Below are positions 52,356-60,920 of a stretch of 64,000 nucleotides of DNA, one piece after another. The notes below the pieces were generated by a model. That model worked only from the letters and a program-made list of their open reading frames with translations. It ran no database searches and was not told where the DNA came from. A program made the position numbers and the translations under genes. Origin of the DNA: JBFWMG01 sp050251715 (GTDB taxonomy: Bacteria > Desulfobacterota > Desulfovibrionia > Desulfovibrionales > Desulfovibrionaceae); contig JBFWMG010000005.1 in NCBI GenBank assembly GCA_050251715.1, forward strand, positions 124,001 to 188,000, in the 5' to 3' direction. The number at the start of each line of letters is the position of its first letter. Within the stretch, counting starts at the first letter, position 1.

Positions 52356-53495
52356 TCAGGGCGCGGCGGAAGGGGCGGCAGGGGATGCGGCAGGGGATGT
52401 GGCTGGCGGCGCGGACGCCGTGGGCGCGGCGCACAGGTCCAGGCGTTGCGCCTCGCGCAGGGGCGCGCACAGCCCCAGGACGCAGGCACGGTCAAAATCC
52501 GCGCACATGCGCGCGGGCTTGCCCAGCACGTCATACGCATAGCCGCGCGAGGCAAGGGCCGCCGCATCGTCCGGCGCGGTGGCCAGGGCCATGTCGTACA
52601 GCCGTGCCGCATCCTGCCACTGGCCGCGCCGGGCCAGGGCACGGCCTTGGGCGAGCAGGTCCGCTGCCGTGCCGCCCGCCGTGTCCAAAGAAAACGGCTC
52701 GGGCGCAGCCGGTACGGGCGCGGCTGGCATGGCCGCCTGCGTGCCGTTTGAGGACTGCGTGGAGACGGTGGAGGCGTTGGCCGCACCATCCGTTGCGGTT
52801 TGTGGTGCGGCGGCAACACCCGTTTGAGCGACCGGAGCCGTAGCGTTGGCCGCGCCTTCCGGTCTAGTTGCGTTCGCCACGCCTTCCAGCCCGATAGCGT
52901 TCGCCACGCCTTTCAGTCCGGTTGCGGCAGCCGCTGCGGCCAGCCAGGGGTCGGCCAGCCGTCCCTTGCTCACGCTCACATCCGGCACGGCCATGTCCGC
53001 CCACGGGGCAGGCAGGGCGGCGTCCAGCGCGTCCATGGCCTGGGCCCGTTGCCGCGCGGGTTGCGGATCGGGCTTGCCAAGGCTGCGGTTGTACAGCACG
53101 TCGCGCGCATAGGCGGCAAAGACCGCCACGTCCACGCTTACCTGCGCCTTGACGAACACCCCCTGCCCGCCCTGGGCGGCAAACGGCTCCGACGCCACGA
53201 TGCCCGGCTCGAACAGCCTGCCCACCAAGGCGGCCACCTCCGCGCGGGACAGCGTTTCCGCGCCCGCAATGCCGCGCAGGCGCGGCAGCACGATGGATAC
53301 GGCCTTGTCGAGCGCACCCTCGACCGCCGCATCCCTGGCCCGCGCCACGGTCTGGTCCACGGCTTCTCCCGGCGCCGCGAGCAGCCGCACATCCCGCACC
53401 ACGGCCACGGCGGCCTCGCCAAAGGCGCTGGCTGCAACCGCAACCAACATCGCAACACACACCGCCGCCGCCACCCCTCGCGCCATCCGTTTCAT
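52356..53495 (-). CDS. secreted protein with TPR-like C-terminal segment, 379 aa
   Basis: I do not recognise a named family. A signal peptide covers about residues 1-26 (ASAFGEAAVA). Residues 27-150 form a conserved-looking domain (VVRDVRLLAAPGEAVDQTVA, then VKAQVSVDVAVFAAYARDVL). The middle holds three imperfect 9-residue repeats (GLKGVANAI, GLEGVANAT, RPEGAANAT). A TPR-like pair follows (LLAQGRALARRGQWQDAARL; ALATAPDDAAALASRGYAYD), and the tail is alanine/proline-rich. It probably acts in the periplasm as an assembly or binding protein. The ATG at 53495 begins MKRMARGVAAAV. Confidence 0.72.
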   Translation of the reverse strand: MKRMARGVAAAVCVAMLVAVAASAFGEAAVAVVRDVRLLAAPGEAVDQTVARARDAAVEGALDKAVSIVLPRLRGIAGAETLSRAEVAALVGRLFEPGIVASEPFAAQGGQGVFVKAQVSVDVAVFAAYARDVLYNRSLGKPDPQPARQRAQAMDALDAALPAPWADMAVPDVSVSKGRLADPWLAAAAAATGLKGVANAIGLEGVANATRPEGAANATAPVAQTGVAAAPQTATDGAANASTVSTQSSNGTQAAMPAAPVPAAPEPFSLDTAGGTAADLLAQGRALARRGQWQDAARLYDMALATAPDDAAALASRGYAYDVLGKPARMCADFDRACVLGLCAPLREAQRLDLCAAPTASAPPATSPAASPAAPSAAP

Positions 53496-53637
53496 ACCGC
53501 CGCTCCCTGTCTGGAAAGAGTGCCCGCGCCCCACCGGATACGGTCCTTGCCGTCATCGTGCCTCAACCGCGCCGTCCCTGTCCAACCTTTCCCTTCCCCT
53601 CATGGCCCAACCCGCCGCCCCTGTGCGGCGTTTCCAC

Positions 53638-53666
53638 AAAAAAGGGCGGGAGCCAAGCCCCCGCCC
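53638..53666 (-). terminator. intrinsic terminator of the 2-oxoacid oxidoreductase operon
   Basis: On the minus strand a GGGCGGG / CCCGCCC stem, with extra pairing in the loop, is followed by six T residues, just after the last gene of the operon. Confidence 0.85.
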
Positions 53667-53693
53667 AGTATAAGCGCACATCCCCAGCGTGGG

Positions 53694-54257
53694 CTATGCC
53701 GTGGCCATGGCCTCGCAGGCGCGGTCCGCGCCCGCCTGGATCGCCTCGGCGTTCTTGGGAATGAGGTGTTTGTAGTGTGCGGAGATGACCTTTTCCAGGC
53801 TCTTCTTCACGATGTCGAGGGGCAGCACGCCCGTGGCCTGCACATAGGCGCCCAGGGCGACCATGTTGGCCATGCGGGAGTTGCCCAGCCCATCCGCAAT
53901 CTCGTTGGCCGGAACCGCAATGCAGCGCACGCGCGCGGCATCGGCCAGGGCCGGGTCCACCAGCGAGGAGTTGATGACCAGCACGCCGCCGTCCTCCAAC
54001 CGGGACTGGAACTTGTCCAGGGACGGCCGGTTCATGATGATGAGGCTCTTGGGGGTGTGGATGATGGGCGAACCGATCTCGTCCTCGCTGATGACCACGG
54101 TGCAGTTGGCCGTGCCACCGCGCATTTCCGGGCCGTAGACCGGGATGTAGGTCACGTTGAGGCCCGCGTTCATGCCCGCGTAGGCCAGAAGGTTGCCGAT
54201 GAGCATGACGCCCTGGCCGCCGAATCCGGCAATGATGGCATCCTGGTACAAACTCAT
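53694..54257 (-). CDS. 2-oxoacid:ferredoxin oxidoreductase, gamma subunit
   Basis: The 187-residue gamma subunit begins IIAGFGGQGVMLIGNLLAYA, the family hallmark, and contains YGPEMRGGTANCTVVIS and VPANEIADGLGNSRMANMV. It helps to bind coenzyme A in the complex that turns a 2-oxo acid, CoA and oxidised ferredoxin into acyl-CoA, carbon dioxide and reduced ferredoxin. The ATG at 54257 overlaps the beta-subunit stop by four bases. It is the last of four genes (ferredoxin, alpha, beta, gamma) and is followed by a terminator. Confidence 0.92.
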   Translation of the reverse strand: MSLYQDAIIAGFGGQGVMLIGNLLAYAGMNAGLNVTYIPVYGPEMRGGTANCTVVISEDEIGSPIIHTPKSLIIMNRPSLDKFQSRLEDGGVLVINSSLVDPALADAARVRCIAVPANEIADGLGNSRMANMVALGAYVQATGVLPLDIVKKSLEKVISAHYKHLIPKNAEAIQAGADRACEAMATA

Positions 54258-55039
54258 TTCGACGCCTCCTTTGCCGCCACGTCCTTGAACGTGCCCAGCG
54301 GGAAGTAGGGAATCAGTTCATCCGCAATGCGCTGGTTGGCCTGCACCGGCGTCATGCGCCAGTTGGTGGGGCAGGTGGCCAGCACCTCCACGAAGCCAAA
54401 CCCCCGGTCCTCGATCTGGCAGGCGAACGCCTTGGCAATGGCCTTTTCCGCCTGCTTGATGTTCTTGACCGAGTTGAGCGCCACGCGGGCGGAATAGGCC
54501 ACGCCCGCCAGGTTACCGATGATCTCGGCCATCTTGAAGGGCTCTCCGTCGCGCTCGGCGCAGCGGCCGCCGGGACAGGTTGTGGTCTTCTGCCCCACCA
54601 TGGTGGTGGGAGCCATCTGGCCGCCGGTCATGCCGTACACCGTGTTGTTCACGAACACCACGGCCAGCCGCTCGCCACGGTTGGCCGCGTGCATGATCTC
54701 GGCCATGCCGATGGAGGCCAGGTCGCCGTCGCCCTGGTAGGCGAACACGAACTTGTCGGGCCGGGCCCGCTTCACGCCCGTGGCCACGGCCGGGGCACGG
54801 CCATGCGGCGCTTCCACGGTATCGACCTTGAGGTAATTGTAGATGAACACCGAACAGCCGATGGCGCTGACGCAGATGGTCTTGTCCACCAGCCCCATCT
54901 TGTCCAGCGCGTCGGCCACCAGGCGGTGGGCCGTGCCGTGCTGGCAGCCGGGGCAGTAGTGGGTGGGCCGGTCGGCCAACACGTCGGGCAGGGTGAAGGC
55001 AACCTTTTCTTTCGGGGTTGCGGTTGCGGTTGCGCTCAT
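54254..55039 (-). CDS. 2-oxoacid:ferredoxin oxidoreductase, beta (TPP-binding) subunit
   Basis: The 261-residue beta subunit binds thiamine diphosphate. It shows HYCPGCQHGTAHRLVADAL, APHGRAPAVATGVKRARP, the TPP motif AYQGDGDLASIGMAEIMHAA with NNTVYGMTGGQMAPTT, and TTTCPGGR. It lies 2 bp after the alpha subunit and overlaps gamma by four bases. The TTTCPGGR and ATCPTNWRMTP segments match the branched-chain or 2-oxoglutarate type more than the pyruvate type. The precise substrate is not settled by sequence alone. Confidence 0.92.
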   Translation of the reverse strand: MSATATATPKEKVAFTLPDVLADRPTHYCPGCQHGTAHRLVADALDKMGLVDKTICVSAIGCSVFIYNYLKVDTVEAPHGRAPAVATGVKRARPDKFVFAYQGDGDLASIGMAEIMHAANRGERLAVVFVNNTVYGMTGGQMAPTTMVGQKTTTCPGGRCAERDGEPFKMAEIIGNLAGVAYSARVALNSVKNIKQAEKAIAKAFACQIEDRGFGFVEVLATCPTNWRMTPVQANQRIADELIPYFPLGTFKDVAAKEASK

Positions 55040-55041
55040 GG

Positions 55042-56112
55042 CTACTTCCTCCCCAGGCTTTCGAGAATCGGGCCTTCAAAATCGTTGGGGCTCGGTATCT
55101 CGCCGGGCATGTGCCCGTGGAATTCGGAATCGGCCAGGCCGCGCACCGCAAGGCGCACGTCGTCCACCATCTGGCCGAGGTTGTGTTCGATGGTCAAAAA
55201 CCGCTTGCCCTTTTGGGCCAACGCGCGCAGCACGCCGTCCGGGAAGGGATACAGGGTGATGGGCCGCACCAGGCCGACCTTGTGGCCCGCCGCGCGCAGC
55301 GTGCGCACCGCGCTCTTGGTGATGCGGCCGATGGAGCCGTAGGCCACCACCACCAGTTCCGCGTCGTCCACCGCGAACTCCTCGGCCATGATCTCGGCCT
55401 TCATGGCTTCGTACTTGGCCTGGAGCATGCGGTTGTGCGCGGCCAGCGCCCCGTCTTCCAGGAACAGCGACTTGAGCAGCCGCGAGGGGCGGCCCTTGGC
55501 TCCGGACAGGGACCAGTCCGACGCCTCGTTGGCGTCCAGGTGATCGGGCTGCCAGGGCACGATGGGTTCCTTCATCTGGCCCAGGATCGCGTCGCCCAGG
55601 ATGAGCACCGGGTTGCGGTATTTGAAGGCCAGGTCAAAGGCCTTTATCATCAGGTCATAGGCTTCCTGCGCCGTGGCCGGAGCCAGCACCAGGGTGCGGT
55701 AGTCGCCATGGCCGCCGCCGCGCGTGGCCTGGTAATAGTCGCCCTGGGAGGGGTTGATGTCGCCCAGGCCCGGCCCGCCCCGGTTCATGTTCACGATGAC
55801 GCCCGGCAGCTGGCTGCCCGCCATGTAGCTGATGGCCTCCTGCTTGAGGGACACGCCGGGGCTGGACGAGGAGGTGCAGGCGCGGATGCCGCACGCCGCG
55901 GCGCCCAGCAGCATGTTGGCCGCCGCCACCTCGCTCTCCGCCTGCACGAACGCGCCGCCCGCGTCGGGCATGGCCTTGGACATGAACTCGGGGATGTCGT
56001 TCTGGGGCGTGATGGGGTAGCCGAAGTAGCAGGTGCACTTGGCCGCCAGCGCGCCGTAGGCGATGGCCTCGTTGCCCTTGATGAAAATCCGTTCAGGAGT
56101 GGTGTCGGGCAT
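55042..56112 (-). CDS. vorB: 2-oxoacid:ferredoxin oxidoreductase, alpha subunit (VorB/KorA type)
   Basis: The 356-residue alpha subunit resembles proteins annotated as 3-methyl-2-oxobutanoate:ferredoxin oxidoreductase VorB. Marks are FIKGNEAIAYGALAAKC, YFGYPITPQNDIPEFMSKAM, FVQAESEVAAANMLLGAAA, TSSSSPGVSLKQEAISYMAG, RGGPGLGDINPSQGDYYQAT and GGGHGDYRTLVLAPA. It oxidises a branched-chain 2-oxo acid or 2-oxoglutarate with the partner subunits, making reduced ferredoxin in the cytoplasm. The ATG at 56112 lies one base from the ferredoxin stop; longer in-frame extensions are rejected because they read through the ferredoxin gene. Confidence 0.9.
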   Translation of the reverse strand: MPDTTPERIFIKGNEAIAYGALAAKCTCYFGYPITPQNDIPEFMSKAMPDAGGAFVQAESEVAAANMLLGAAACGIRACTSSSSPGVSLKQEAISYMAGSQLPGVIVNMNRGGPGLGDINPSQGDYYQATRGGGHGDYRTLVLAPATAQEAYDLMIKAFDLAFKYRNPVLILGDAILGQMKEPIVPWQPDHLDANEASDWSLSGAKGRPSRLLKSLFLEDGALAAHNRMLQAKYEAMKAEIMAEEFAVDDAELVVVAYGSIGRITKSAVRTLRAAGHKVGLVRPITLYPFPDGVLRALAQKGKRFLTIEHNLGQMVDDVRLAVRGLADSEFHGHMPGEIPSPNDFEGPILESLGRK

Positions 56113-56113
56113 C

Positions 56114-56401
56114 TTACTTCTCCTTGGACTTTTTGGAGGCCGCCGTGGACTTTTTGGCGACCGCCTTGGCCTTTGTGGCGTCCGTCTTGACCGTTTTGTA
56201 GACCCGGATGGCGAAATCCGGACACATGGTCGCGCACGAGGCGCAGCCCGTGCATTTTTCCATGTTGCCGTCCGCAACCTCCGCCACCTTGTATCCCTGC
56301 TGGTTGAACCGGCCGGACTGGACGATGATCTCCTTGGGGCAGACGATGGTGCACAAGAGGCATCCCTTGCACCGTTCGTCCACGAACTCCACATGCGACA
56401 T
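56114..56401 (-). CDS. 2-oxoacid:ferredoxin oxidoreductase, 2x4Fe-4S subunit
   Basis: The 95-residue subunit carries two 4Fe-4S motifs, CKGCLLCTIVCP and CTGCASCATMCP, and passes electrons from the TPP site to free ferredoxin. It is the first gene of the operon, with AAGGA before the ATG at 56401. The last 25 residues are almost only lysine, alanine, threonine and serine (AKAVAKKSTAASKKSKEK), a tail not needed for cluster binding and unusual for this subunit. The likely promoter lies in the AT-rich part of the 319-bp gap to queA. Confidence 0.92.
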   Translation of the reverse strand: MSHVEFVDERCKGCLLCTIVCPKEIIVQSGRFNQQGYKVAEVADGNMEKCTGCASCATMCPDFAIRVYKTVKTDATKAKAVAKKSTAASKKSKEK

Positions 56402-56720
56402 GGCGCCATTCCTTGTTGGAGGTGTTGATGGAAAAGCCGCGTCCGCCTGGGGCGGCGCGGCGCATGCCCCCTGCCGCGCCCGTGCGTCTTGCGGCGCAGC
56501 GGCGCGGACCGCAGGGAACAGTACGGCAAAAACGCCTCGATTTAAACCCCCCTTTCGCAAGGCGGCCTTCCCGGCTGGCGCAACCATTTTCGGGACAGGG
56601 ACCGATGTGGCGGCGGCATGAGCCGCAACCTCACAATGGGGGGGGTATGGCTTACCGGGATAATTGAAAGAATATAATATGTTCCCTAAAAACACAGCCA
56701 TGCCCACCAGGGACGCGGCA
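56402..56720. other. gap between queA and the oxidoreductase operon
   Basis: No gene is supported. A notably AT-rich segment near 56660-56690 probably holds the minus-strand promoter of the oxidoreductase operon; a TATATT-like element is visible but no convincing -35. The rest is GC-rich and featureless. Confidence 0.4.
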
Positions 56721-57908
56721 CTAGAGCAAGAGCATGGAATCGCCGTAGGAAAAGACGCGGAATCCGGCGCGTAGCGCCTCGGCATAGGCGGCCAGGATGC
56801 GCTCGCGCCCCGCGAACGCGCTGACCATGAGCAACAGCGACGACTCCGGGAGATGGAAATTGGTGACCATGTGGTCCACCACCCGGAAGGTGAAGCCGGG
56901 ATAGACGTACAGGTTGAGCCAGCCGGACCAGGAGCGTATTGCACCGAATGTGTTGTGGATGCCTTCCAGCGTGCGCACCGAGGTGGTGCCCACGGCCACC
57001 ACGGGCCGTCCCGCCGCCTTGGCCTCGGTCACGGCGCGCGCCGTGGCCTCGCCCAGTTCCACGTATTCCGGGTGCATGGCGTGCTCGCGCACGTCCAGGC
57101 AGCGCACCGGGCTGAACGTGCCATAGCCCACGTACAGCGTGGCCTCGGCCCAGGCCATGCCCCGCGCGGCCATGCGGGCGCGCACCTCGGGGGTGAAATG
57201 CAGGCCCGCCGTGGGCGCGGCCACCGAGCCGAGCTTGTCCCGCGCCGCGTACACGGTCTGGTAGCGCTCGGCATCGGCCCTGGCCTGGGCCGCGCACGCC
57301 GCGTCCCCATCGCCTTGTCCCGGCCCGGTGTCGCACGCCTCGCGCTTGATGTACGGCGGCAGCGGCATGGATCCTATGCGGCAGAATATCCCCGCCAGAT
57401 CGCCCTGCCACGCCAGCGCCACCCGGCAGCGGCCAAAGTCGCCCACCTCGGCCACGGTGAGCCGGCAATCCGGGGCAAAGGCCACCGTGTCGCCGGGCTT
57501 GAACCCCTTGGACGCCTTGAGCAGGCCTTCCACCGTGGCCTCGCGCCACGCGCCCTGCCCGTCCTGTCGGCCCGTTCCTTCCGGCCCCGCCGCCCCTTCC
57601 GCTACCGGCTGGCCCGCGCCGATGAGCGGCAGGGGCGTGAGCAGCAGAAATTCCACCCGCCCCCCGGTGGGCTTGCGGCCATGGATGCGGGCGGGCAGCA
57701 CCCGCGCATTGTTGGCCACCACCAGCGCGCCCTCGGGCAGCAGATCCGGCAGATCGGCAAAGGAAACCATGCGCGTGCCGCCCGTGGCACGGTCGAGCAC
57801 GCACAGGCGCGACGCGTCCCGCCTGTCGGCGGGAACCTGGGCGATGCGATCCTGTTCCAGATGATACCGGTAGCTGTGCAGATGAAAATCCGGCGGAATG
57901 TCGCTCAT
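56721..57908 (-). CDS. queA: S-adenosylmethionine:tRNA ribosyltransferase-isomerase
   Basis: QueA moves the ribose of SAM to preQ1 at the tRNA wobble base, giving epoxyqueuosine. The 395-residue protein shows YHLEQDRIAQVPADRRDASR, LVVANNARVLPARIHGRK, GSMPLPPYIKRE, RYQTVYAARDKLGSVAAPTA with GLHFTPEV, VGYGTFSPVRCLD and VTNFHLPESSLLLMVSAFAG. An insert near residue 115 (AAGPEGTGRQDGQGAW) and another near 195 make it longer than the usual 340-350 residues. The ATG at 57908 has a GAGGA site. It is divergent from the lipoprotein-coaBC operon. Confidence 0.95.
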   Translation of the reverse strand: MSDIPPDFHLHSYRYHLEQDRIAQVPADRRDASRLCVLDRATGGTRMVSFADLPDLLPEGALVVANNARVLPARIHGRKPTGGRVEFLLLTPLPLIGAGQPVAEGAAGPEGTGRQDGQGAWREATVEGLLKASKGFKPGDTVAFAPDCRLTVAEVGDFGRCRVALAWQGDLAGIFCRIGSMPLPPYIKREACDTGPGQGDGDAACAAQARADAERYQTVYAARDKLGSVAAPTAGLHFTPEVRARMAARGMAWAEATLYVGYGTFSPVRCLDVREHAMHPEYVELGEATARAVTEAKAAGRPVVAVGTTSVRTLEGIHNTFGAIRSWSGWLNLYVYPGFTFRVVDHMVTNFHLPESSLLLMVSAFAGRERILAAYAEALRAGFRVFSYGDSMLLL

Positions 57909-58199
57909 GCGTCCTCGTTGTGGCCACGCGGGCCAAAATGTCCGATCCATGCGGCCCGGCAAATTGCAGTTTTGCCCAACCTGGGCTAATGGTCAAGCAG
58001 GCGTGGCCGCGCATGGCCTCTTTGGTCCGACACACATCGCGGCACAAGCTCCACAGCCTTGTGCGCCGGTCCAAACCGCAGCCATGCCGTAAGGACGTTC
58101 TTGTTGCCGCGTCCTTATCACGTGACGGAGCCGACGCACCCCGGTGGTTGCCCGCCAGGCCGCCACCGCACACAACCGCTCAACAGCAAGGAGACCGCA

Positions 58200-58763
58200 A
58201 TGCGCTCGATACATCTGGCTTGTTCCATCCTCATCCTCCTCGCGCTCGTTGGTTGCACAACCCTCACAGGATCGTCCTCCACGACCAAAAAAACCACGCC
58301 GCCGCCGGTGGGCGCCACCACGAGCAGCCAATCCGGCAATTACTATTATGACTTCGACGACGTGCTCATTCCCAAGGAAATGTCGCTCGACGCCGACGAA
58401 ACCTTCATCATGGAAACCACTTCGGAAAAGGTGGGGGTCATGGTCTTTGACGGCCGCGTGGAACGCCTGTCCCTGACCAAGCGGATCATCGACAACATGA
58501 CCACCAACGGCTGGACCATGCGCAGCGCCTTCAAGTCGCCGCGCTCCATCCTCATTTTCGAAAAGCCGGGCCGGTTCTGCATCGTGAGCATCACGGACGG
58601 CCACTACACCACGCACATGGAAATCTGGGTCGCGCCCTCCACGGGCGTCGCCCCCGCGCCGCCCGCGACCACGTTCGCCCCCGGCCAGCCAGGCGCAGCC
58701 CTTGAACCGCCTGTCCAAATACAACCTCTCGAGTCCTTGCCCGAACAGGGATTGACCCAATAG
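58200..58763 (+). CDS. lipoprotein of unknown function, 187 aa
   Basis: A lipoprotein signal ends LILLALVGCTT, with the lipobox cysteine at residue 19. A serine/threonine-rich linker leads to a compact domain of about 100 residues (DDVLIPKEMSLDADETFIME, MVFDGRVERLSLTKRII, NGWTMRSAFKSPRSILIFEK). A proline/alanine/glutamine-rich tail follows. I do not recognise a named family, although the central domain looks like those of small periplasmic lipoproteins. The ATG at 58200 follows AAGGAG. Its TAG stop shares one base with the coaBC GTG start, so the two are coupled even though the functions look unrelated. Confidence 0.82.
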   Translation: MRSIHLACSILILLALVGCTTLTGSSSTTKKTTPPPVGATTSSQSGNYYYDFDDVLIPKEMSLDADETFIMETTSEKVGVMVFDGRVERLSLTKRIIDNMTTNGWTMRSAFKSPRSILIFEKPGRFCIVSITDGHYTTHMEIWVAPSTGVAPAPPATTFAPGQPGAALEPPVQIQPLESLPEQGLTQ

Positions 58764-59977
58764 TGCTGCCGCATCTCGCCTTTACCGGCTTTCTGGGCCG
58801 CCGCATCCACCTGGGCGTGACCGGCAGCGTCGCGGCCTACAAGATGCCCGACTGCATGCGCCACTGGCAGGCATGCGGCGCACCCATTGGCGCAACCCTC
58901 ACGGCGGCGGCGCAGCGGTTCATCACCCCGCTCACCTTCAAGGCGCTGGGTGCCGACCCCGTCTATACCGGCCTGTTTGCGGCGGATGACGCCGTGTTCG
59001 GCCATCTCGACCCCGGCCAGACCGCCAAGGCCTTTGTCATCGCGCCCGCAACGGCCAACACCCTGGCCAAACTGGCCCATGGCCTGGCCGACGACATGCT
59101 GTCCACCCAGGCGCTGTCGTTTCCCGGACCGCTGGTCATTGCCCCGGCCATGAACCCCCGGTTGTGGCAGGCCGCCGCCACGCGCGCCAACTGGTCCCTG
59201 CTCAAGGACCGTGGCCACGTCTGCCTGGAACCGGATTGCGGTTCCATGGCCTGCGGCGAGGAAGGCAAGGGCCGTTTGCCACGCCTGGAAGCCATCTTCC
59301 TGCACGCACTCAAGCAACTGTGCCCGCAGGATATGGCGGCCCGCGCCGTCATGGTGACCCTTGGCCCCACCCGCGAGGCCTTTGATCCGGTCCGCTTCTG
59401 GTCCAACCCGTCCAGCGGCGTCATGGGCGCCTCCATCGCGGTTGCGGCCTGGTTGCGGGGCGCTACCGTGCATGCCGTGTGCGGGCCCGTGAACCTCTAT
59501 CTTCCCGACGGCGTGGCGCGGCACGATGTCACCACCGCGCAGCAGATGTACGACGCCTGCATGGACCTATGGCCAAACATGGATATGGGGTGCTGCACCG
59601 CCGCGGTGGCGGATTTCAGGCCGCAACCGCACGGCGACAGCAAATTCAAGAAGGAAGGCGCGGCAGCGGGCATGACCGTACCTTTCCTGCCCAATCCCGA
59701 CATTCTGGCCGCCCTGGGCGCCGCCAAGTCGCCACGGCAGCGCCTCATCGGCTTTGCCGCCGAAACCGACGCCGTAGCCCAACGCACCCGCGACAAATTG
59801 CAGCGCAAAAACGGCGACCTCTTTGTGGGCAACAAGGTGGGCGTGCCTGGCTCCGGCTTCCAGTCGCCCACCAATACGGTGTGCATCGTGGACCGCACAG
59901 GCCGCGAGGAACAGTGGTCCGACATGCCCAAGCCGGAAATCGCCATGAGGATCTGGGATTGGCTGCTTCAACTGTAG
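58763..59977 (+). CDS. coaBC: bifunctional phosphopantothenoylcysteine synthetase/decarboxylase
   Basis: CoaBC couples cysteine to 4'-phosphopantothenate and decarboxylates the product, two steps of coenzyme A synthesis. The FMN-binding decarboxylase half (residues 1-190) has GVTGSVAAYKMPD, APATANTLAKLAHGLADDM, the PAMN motif and the substrate-clamp segment SMACGEEGKGRL. The synthetase half (about 195-404) has VTLGPTREAFDPVRFWSNPS, GVMGASIAVAAW, AAVADFRP and FAAETD. The start is GTG at 58763, sharing a base with the lipoprotein stop. A gene of unknown function follows 2 bp after the stop. Confidence 0.94.
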   Translation: MLPHLAFTGFLGRRIHLGVTGSVAAYKMPDCMRHWQACGAPIGATLTAAAQRFITPLTFKALGADPVYTGLFAADDAVFGHLDPGQTAKAFVIAPATANTLAKLAHGLADDMLSTQALSFPGPLVIAPAMNPRLWQAAATRANWSLLKDRGHVCLEPDCGSMACGEEGKGRLPRLEAIFLHALKQLCPQDMAARAVMVTLGPTREAFDPVRFWSNPSSGVMGASIAVAAWLRGATVHAVCGPVNLYLPDGVARHDVTTAQQMYDACMDLWPNMDMGCCTAAVADFRPQPHGDSKFKKEGAAAGMTVPFLPNPDILAALGAAKSPRQRLIGFAAETDAVAQRTRDKLQRKNGDLFVGNKVGVPGSGFQSPTNTVCIVDRTGREEQWSDMPKPEIAMRIWDWLLQL

Positions 59978-59979
59978 GC

Positions 59980-60756
59980 ATGCACCAGACCCTGCGCCCA
60001 TGGTTCGCCTCGGGCTTGCTGTTTCTCTTTGCGGATGATTTCCTGCCGCAAGATGCGGCATCCATCCATCCGGCTTCACAGGATATCCAACCGCAGCAAC
60101 CGCAATACGTTCCTGATGCGCCTCCTGCGCACGGGGTATCTATCGCCCCGTCCGGCGCATCCCGCGCGCAGGGGCGAGGGGGCGGCGCCCCGCAGCCGTC
60201 TGGCAACGCAACGCCGCCCCCTGCCAACGCCGCGGCGTCCACAGTACCCCAAGCCGTCCCCTCCGAGGCCCAAGACCCCTCTGCCGCAACCACGTGGCCT
60301 ACGCCCTGGGATGCTTACTGGGTCAAGGCCGGGCGGTTTGGCGCGCGCGGCTTCTGCATCACCTACATGGAGCTTGGCAAAAACCTGGGCGGCCACGCCA
60401 GCCCCGAGCGCAGCCATTTCTTCAACCAGCTCATCGCGCGCCTTGCCCCGCTGACCGGCCAGACCGCGTTCTGGCCCGTAGCCGCGTTCCGCACCGGCTC
60501 CCTGCATCCTGACGCGGACCAGTTCATGGCCGGCGTGCGCCGCTTGAGCGCCCATTCCGTTCTCTGCTTCGGGCTGGACGCCTATCGCGTGCTCGTACCC
60601 AACGCCCCCGCCCCACGCCAGCCCGTCACAGCGCACATGGTCGATGGACTCACGGTCTATCTTCTTCCTCAAGTTGATGCTATTCTGCAAAAGGGTGCCG
60701 AGGGACTGGACATCATTGCCAACGCCCTTGGGCAATTGATCCTTACGCATCCGTAA
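59980..60756 (+). CDS. unknown protein with possible uracil-DNA-glycosylase-like fold, 258 aa
   Basis: The first 105 residues are low-complexity and rich in proline, glutamine, alanine and serine. Residues 108-258 form a domain whose blocks run in the order seen in the uracil-DNA glycosylase superfamily: a front block (CITYMELGKNLGGH, HFFNQLIARL), a central LSAHSVLCFGLDAYRVL resembling the PxxIVxLGxxA strand, and LTVYLLPQVDAIL near the place of the HPS motif. The catalytic residues of that superfamily are not evident. This is a weak fold guess. The gene starts 2 bp after coaBC and is probably co-transcribed. Confidence 0.7.
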   Translation: MHQTLRPWFASGLLFLFADDFLPQDAASIHPASQDIQPQQPQYVPDAPPAHGVSIAPSGASRAQGRGGGAPQPSGNATPPPANAAASTVPQAVPSEAQDPSAATTWPTPWDAYWVKAGRFGARGFCITYMELGKNLGGHASPERSHFFNQLIARLAPLTGQTAFWPVAAFRTGSLHPDADQFMAGVRRLSAHSVLCFGLDAYRVLVPNAPAPRQPVTAHMVDGLTVYLLPQVDAILQKGAEGLDIIANALGQLILTHP

Positions 60757-60920
60757 CCCTGGCGCGCGCTGGGACTGCCCAGGCCCACGGCCTTTTCCGT
60801 GGGCGGACGACAGCGCCCCCGCCTTGTGGACCATGACCACGCGTCGGCACCGCAATCAGCGTTGTGGTCCTAAAGGCATGGGGGGTGCCGCTCCCTGGGA
60901 CGCGTTATCCATAACCGCCG

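Noticed and set aside
56113..56529. An extension of the oxidoreductase alpha subunit through the ferredoxin gene
   Set aside because: The two-cluster ferredoxin is in another frame there and is clearly real, with its own ribosome site.
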